Shown here in pieces: positions 5,725 through 6,065 of a stretch of DNA of 6,065 bases (its first letter is position 1; each line of letters starts with the position of its first letter). The DNA is from Dehalococcoidia bacterium. GTDB taxonomy: Bacteria; Chloroflexota; Dehalococcoidia; GIF9; UBA5629. The notes beneath the pieces are model-generated. The model had not been told where the DNA came from. It saw only the letters and a list, made by a program, of their open reading frames with translations, and made no database searches. The stretch covers positions 1 through 6,065 of the forward strand of contig JAUVVE010000056.1 in assembly GCA_030604795.1 (NCBI GenBank), given 5' to 3'. Position numbers and translations under genes: made by a program.

Positions 5725-5751
5725 AGATGGTCAAAAAGGGAGGTAGACCTA

Positions 5752-5892
5752 ATGCAGGCGTACTGTATGAAGTGCCGGACCAAGAGGGAAATGAAGGATG
5801 CCAGGAGCATAACCATGAAGAATGGCAAGCCGGCGACTCAGGGCGTATGCCCCGTATGCGGGACTAAGATGTTCAGGATAGGAAAGAGCTGA
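5752..5892 (+). CDS. Small zinc-ribbon protein, DUF5679 type
   Basis: 46-residue protein starting at ATG 5752, chosen because AGGGAGG (5737-5743) lies 8 nt upstream; the longer reading from 5680 would put the promoter and ribosome-binding site inside the coding region. It has two cysteine pairs: C5-x-x-C8 (YCMKCRTKREM) and C33-x-x-C36 (CPVCGTKMFRIGK), the pattern of a single zinc ribbon, with a basic middle (TMKNGKPATQG). This matches my recollection of the DUF5679 family, found often in Chloroflexota, whose function is not established. The C-terminal CPVCGTKMFRIGK resembles zinc ribbons that bind nucleic acid or protein, but that is only an analogy. It is monocistronic, with its own promoter and a strong terminator, which suggests substantial expression. 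Composition resembles the neighbours. Confidence 0.88.
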   Translation: MQAYCMKCRTKREMKDARSITMKNGKPATQGVCPVCGTKMFRIGKS

Positions 5893-5899
5893 AGCTACG

Positions 5900-5911
5900 G
5901 GTCTCGAGACC
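5900..5911. repeat. 12-bp perfect palindrome after the zinc-ribbon gene
   Basis: GGTCTCGAGACC is self-complementary and lies between the stop codon and the terminator hairpin. In RNA it could form a 4-bp stem with a UCGA loop, possibly protecting the 3' end; it may also be chance. Confidence 0.5.
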
Positions 5912-5916
5912 TAACG

Positions 5917-5956
5917 AAAGCTAGGCATCCGTATCGGATACCTAGCTTTCTTATTG
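5917..5956 (+). terminator. Intrinsic terminator of the zinc-ribbon gene
   Basis: AAAGCTAGG (5917-5925) pairs with CCTAGCTTT (5941-5949). After one C-A mismatch, ATCCG (5927-5931) pairs with CGGAT (5935-5939) around a TAT loop, giving 14 pairs. The run TTTCTTATT follows. It starts 24 nt after the stop codon. Confidence 0.88.
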
Positions 5957-6065
5957 ACGACCACACAATCTGGACTTTTGGAAATGGGGCAGCGAAACAG
6001 CTAACGTGAGTCAGCCTAATCGAGTGTGAAATAAAATGTTGCGCCCTTTTCTATCTCGCCTTCGG

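Noticed and set aside
5680..5751. Longer N-terminus for the zinc-ribbon protein
   Set aside because: The extra 24 codons would cover the promoter and the Shine-Dalgarno, and the family begins at the first CxxC region.
5957..6065. Possible new gene from ATG at 6036
   Set aside because: No ribosome-binding site and only ten codons visible before the window ends; nothing supportable.

Overview
The window reads as a piece of bacterial chromosome, most likely from the Chloroflexota and perhaps class Dehalococcoidia. That placement is inference. It rests on the 46-residue DUF5679-type zinc-ribbon protein at the right end, which I associate with that phylum, together with an NDP-forming acyl-CoA synthetase alpha-type protein and a threonyl-tRNA synthetase without a TGS domain. 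No phage, insertion sequence, CRISPR or plasmid feature was seen.

Left part (1-3303, minus strand): a translation operon in the order thrS-infC-rpmI-rplT-pheS, the same order as in Escherichia coli apart from pheM. The genes are packed tightly: thrS to infC about 67 nt, infC to rpmI 0 nt, rpmI to rplT 15 nt, rplT to pheS 18 nt. pheS runs off the left edge. Several starts are non-standard: rplT must start at TTG, and infC most plausibly starts at an AUA codon behind a near-perfect Shine-Dalgarno.

Centre (3304-3687): a divergent control region. The thrS promoter (TTGACT-17-TAGAAT) fires leftward into a leader of about 210 nt. That leader holds a 12/14 match to the T-box consensus and, just before the thrS ribosome-binding site, a terminator-like hairpin with a possible antiterminator partner. 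A second promoter (TTGAAT-17-TATACT) fires rightward into a short leader that can fold so as to mask the Shine-Dalgarno of the next gene.

Right part (3688-6065, plus strand): a 483-residue CoA-binding acyl-CoA synthetase alpha-type protein with the catalytic histidine but no ATP-grasp partner in the window. About 600 nt without a convincing gene follow, containing palindromes and a short direct repeat. Then comes the small zinc-ribbon gene with its own promoter, strong ribosome-binding site and clear intrinsic terminator. The last ~105 nt hold nothing I can support.

The left operon supplies translation functions (charging of Thr and Phe tRNAs, initiation factor 3, 50S proteins L35 and L20). 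The right-hand genes look like separate units. No wholly new multi-gene system is visible; the most interesting material is regulatory: the thrS leader, the leader of the CoA ligase gene and the infC start.
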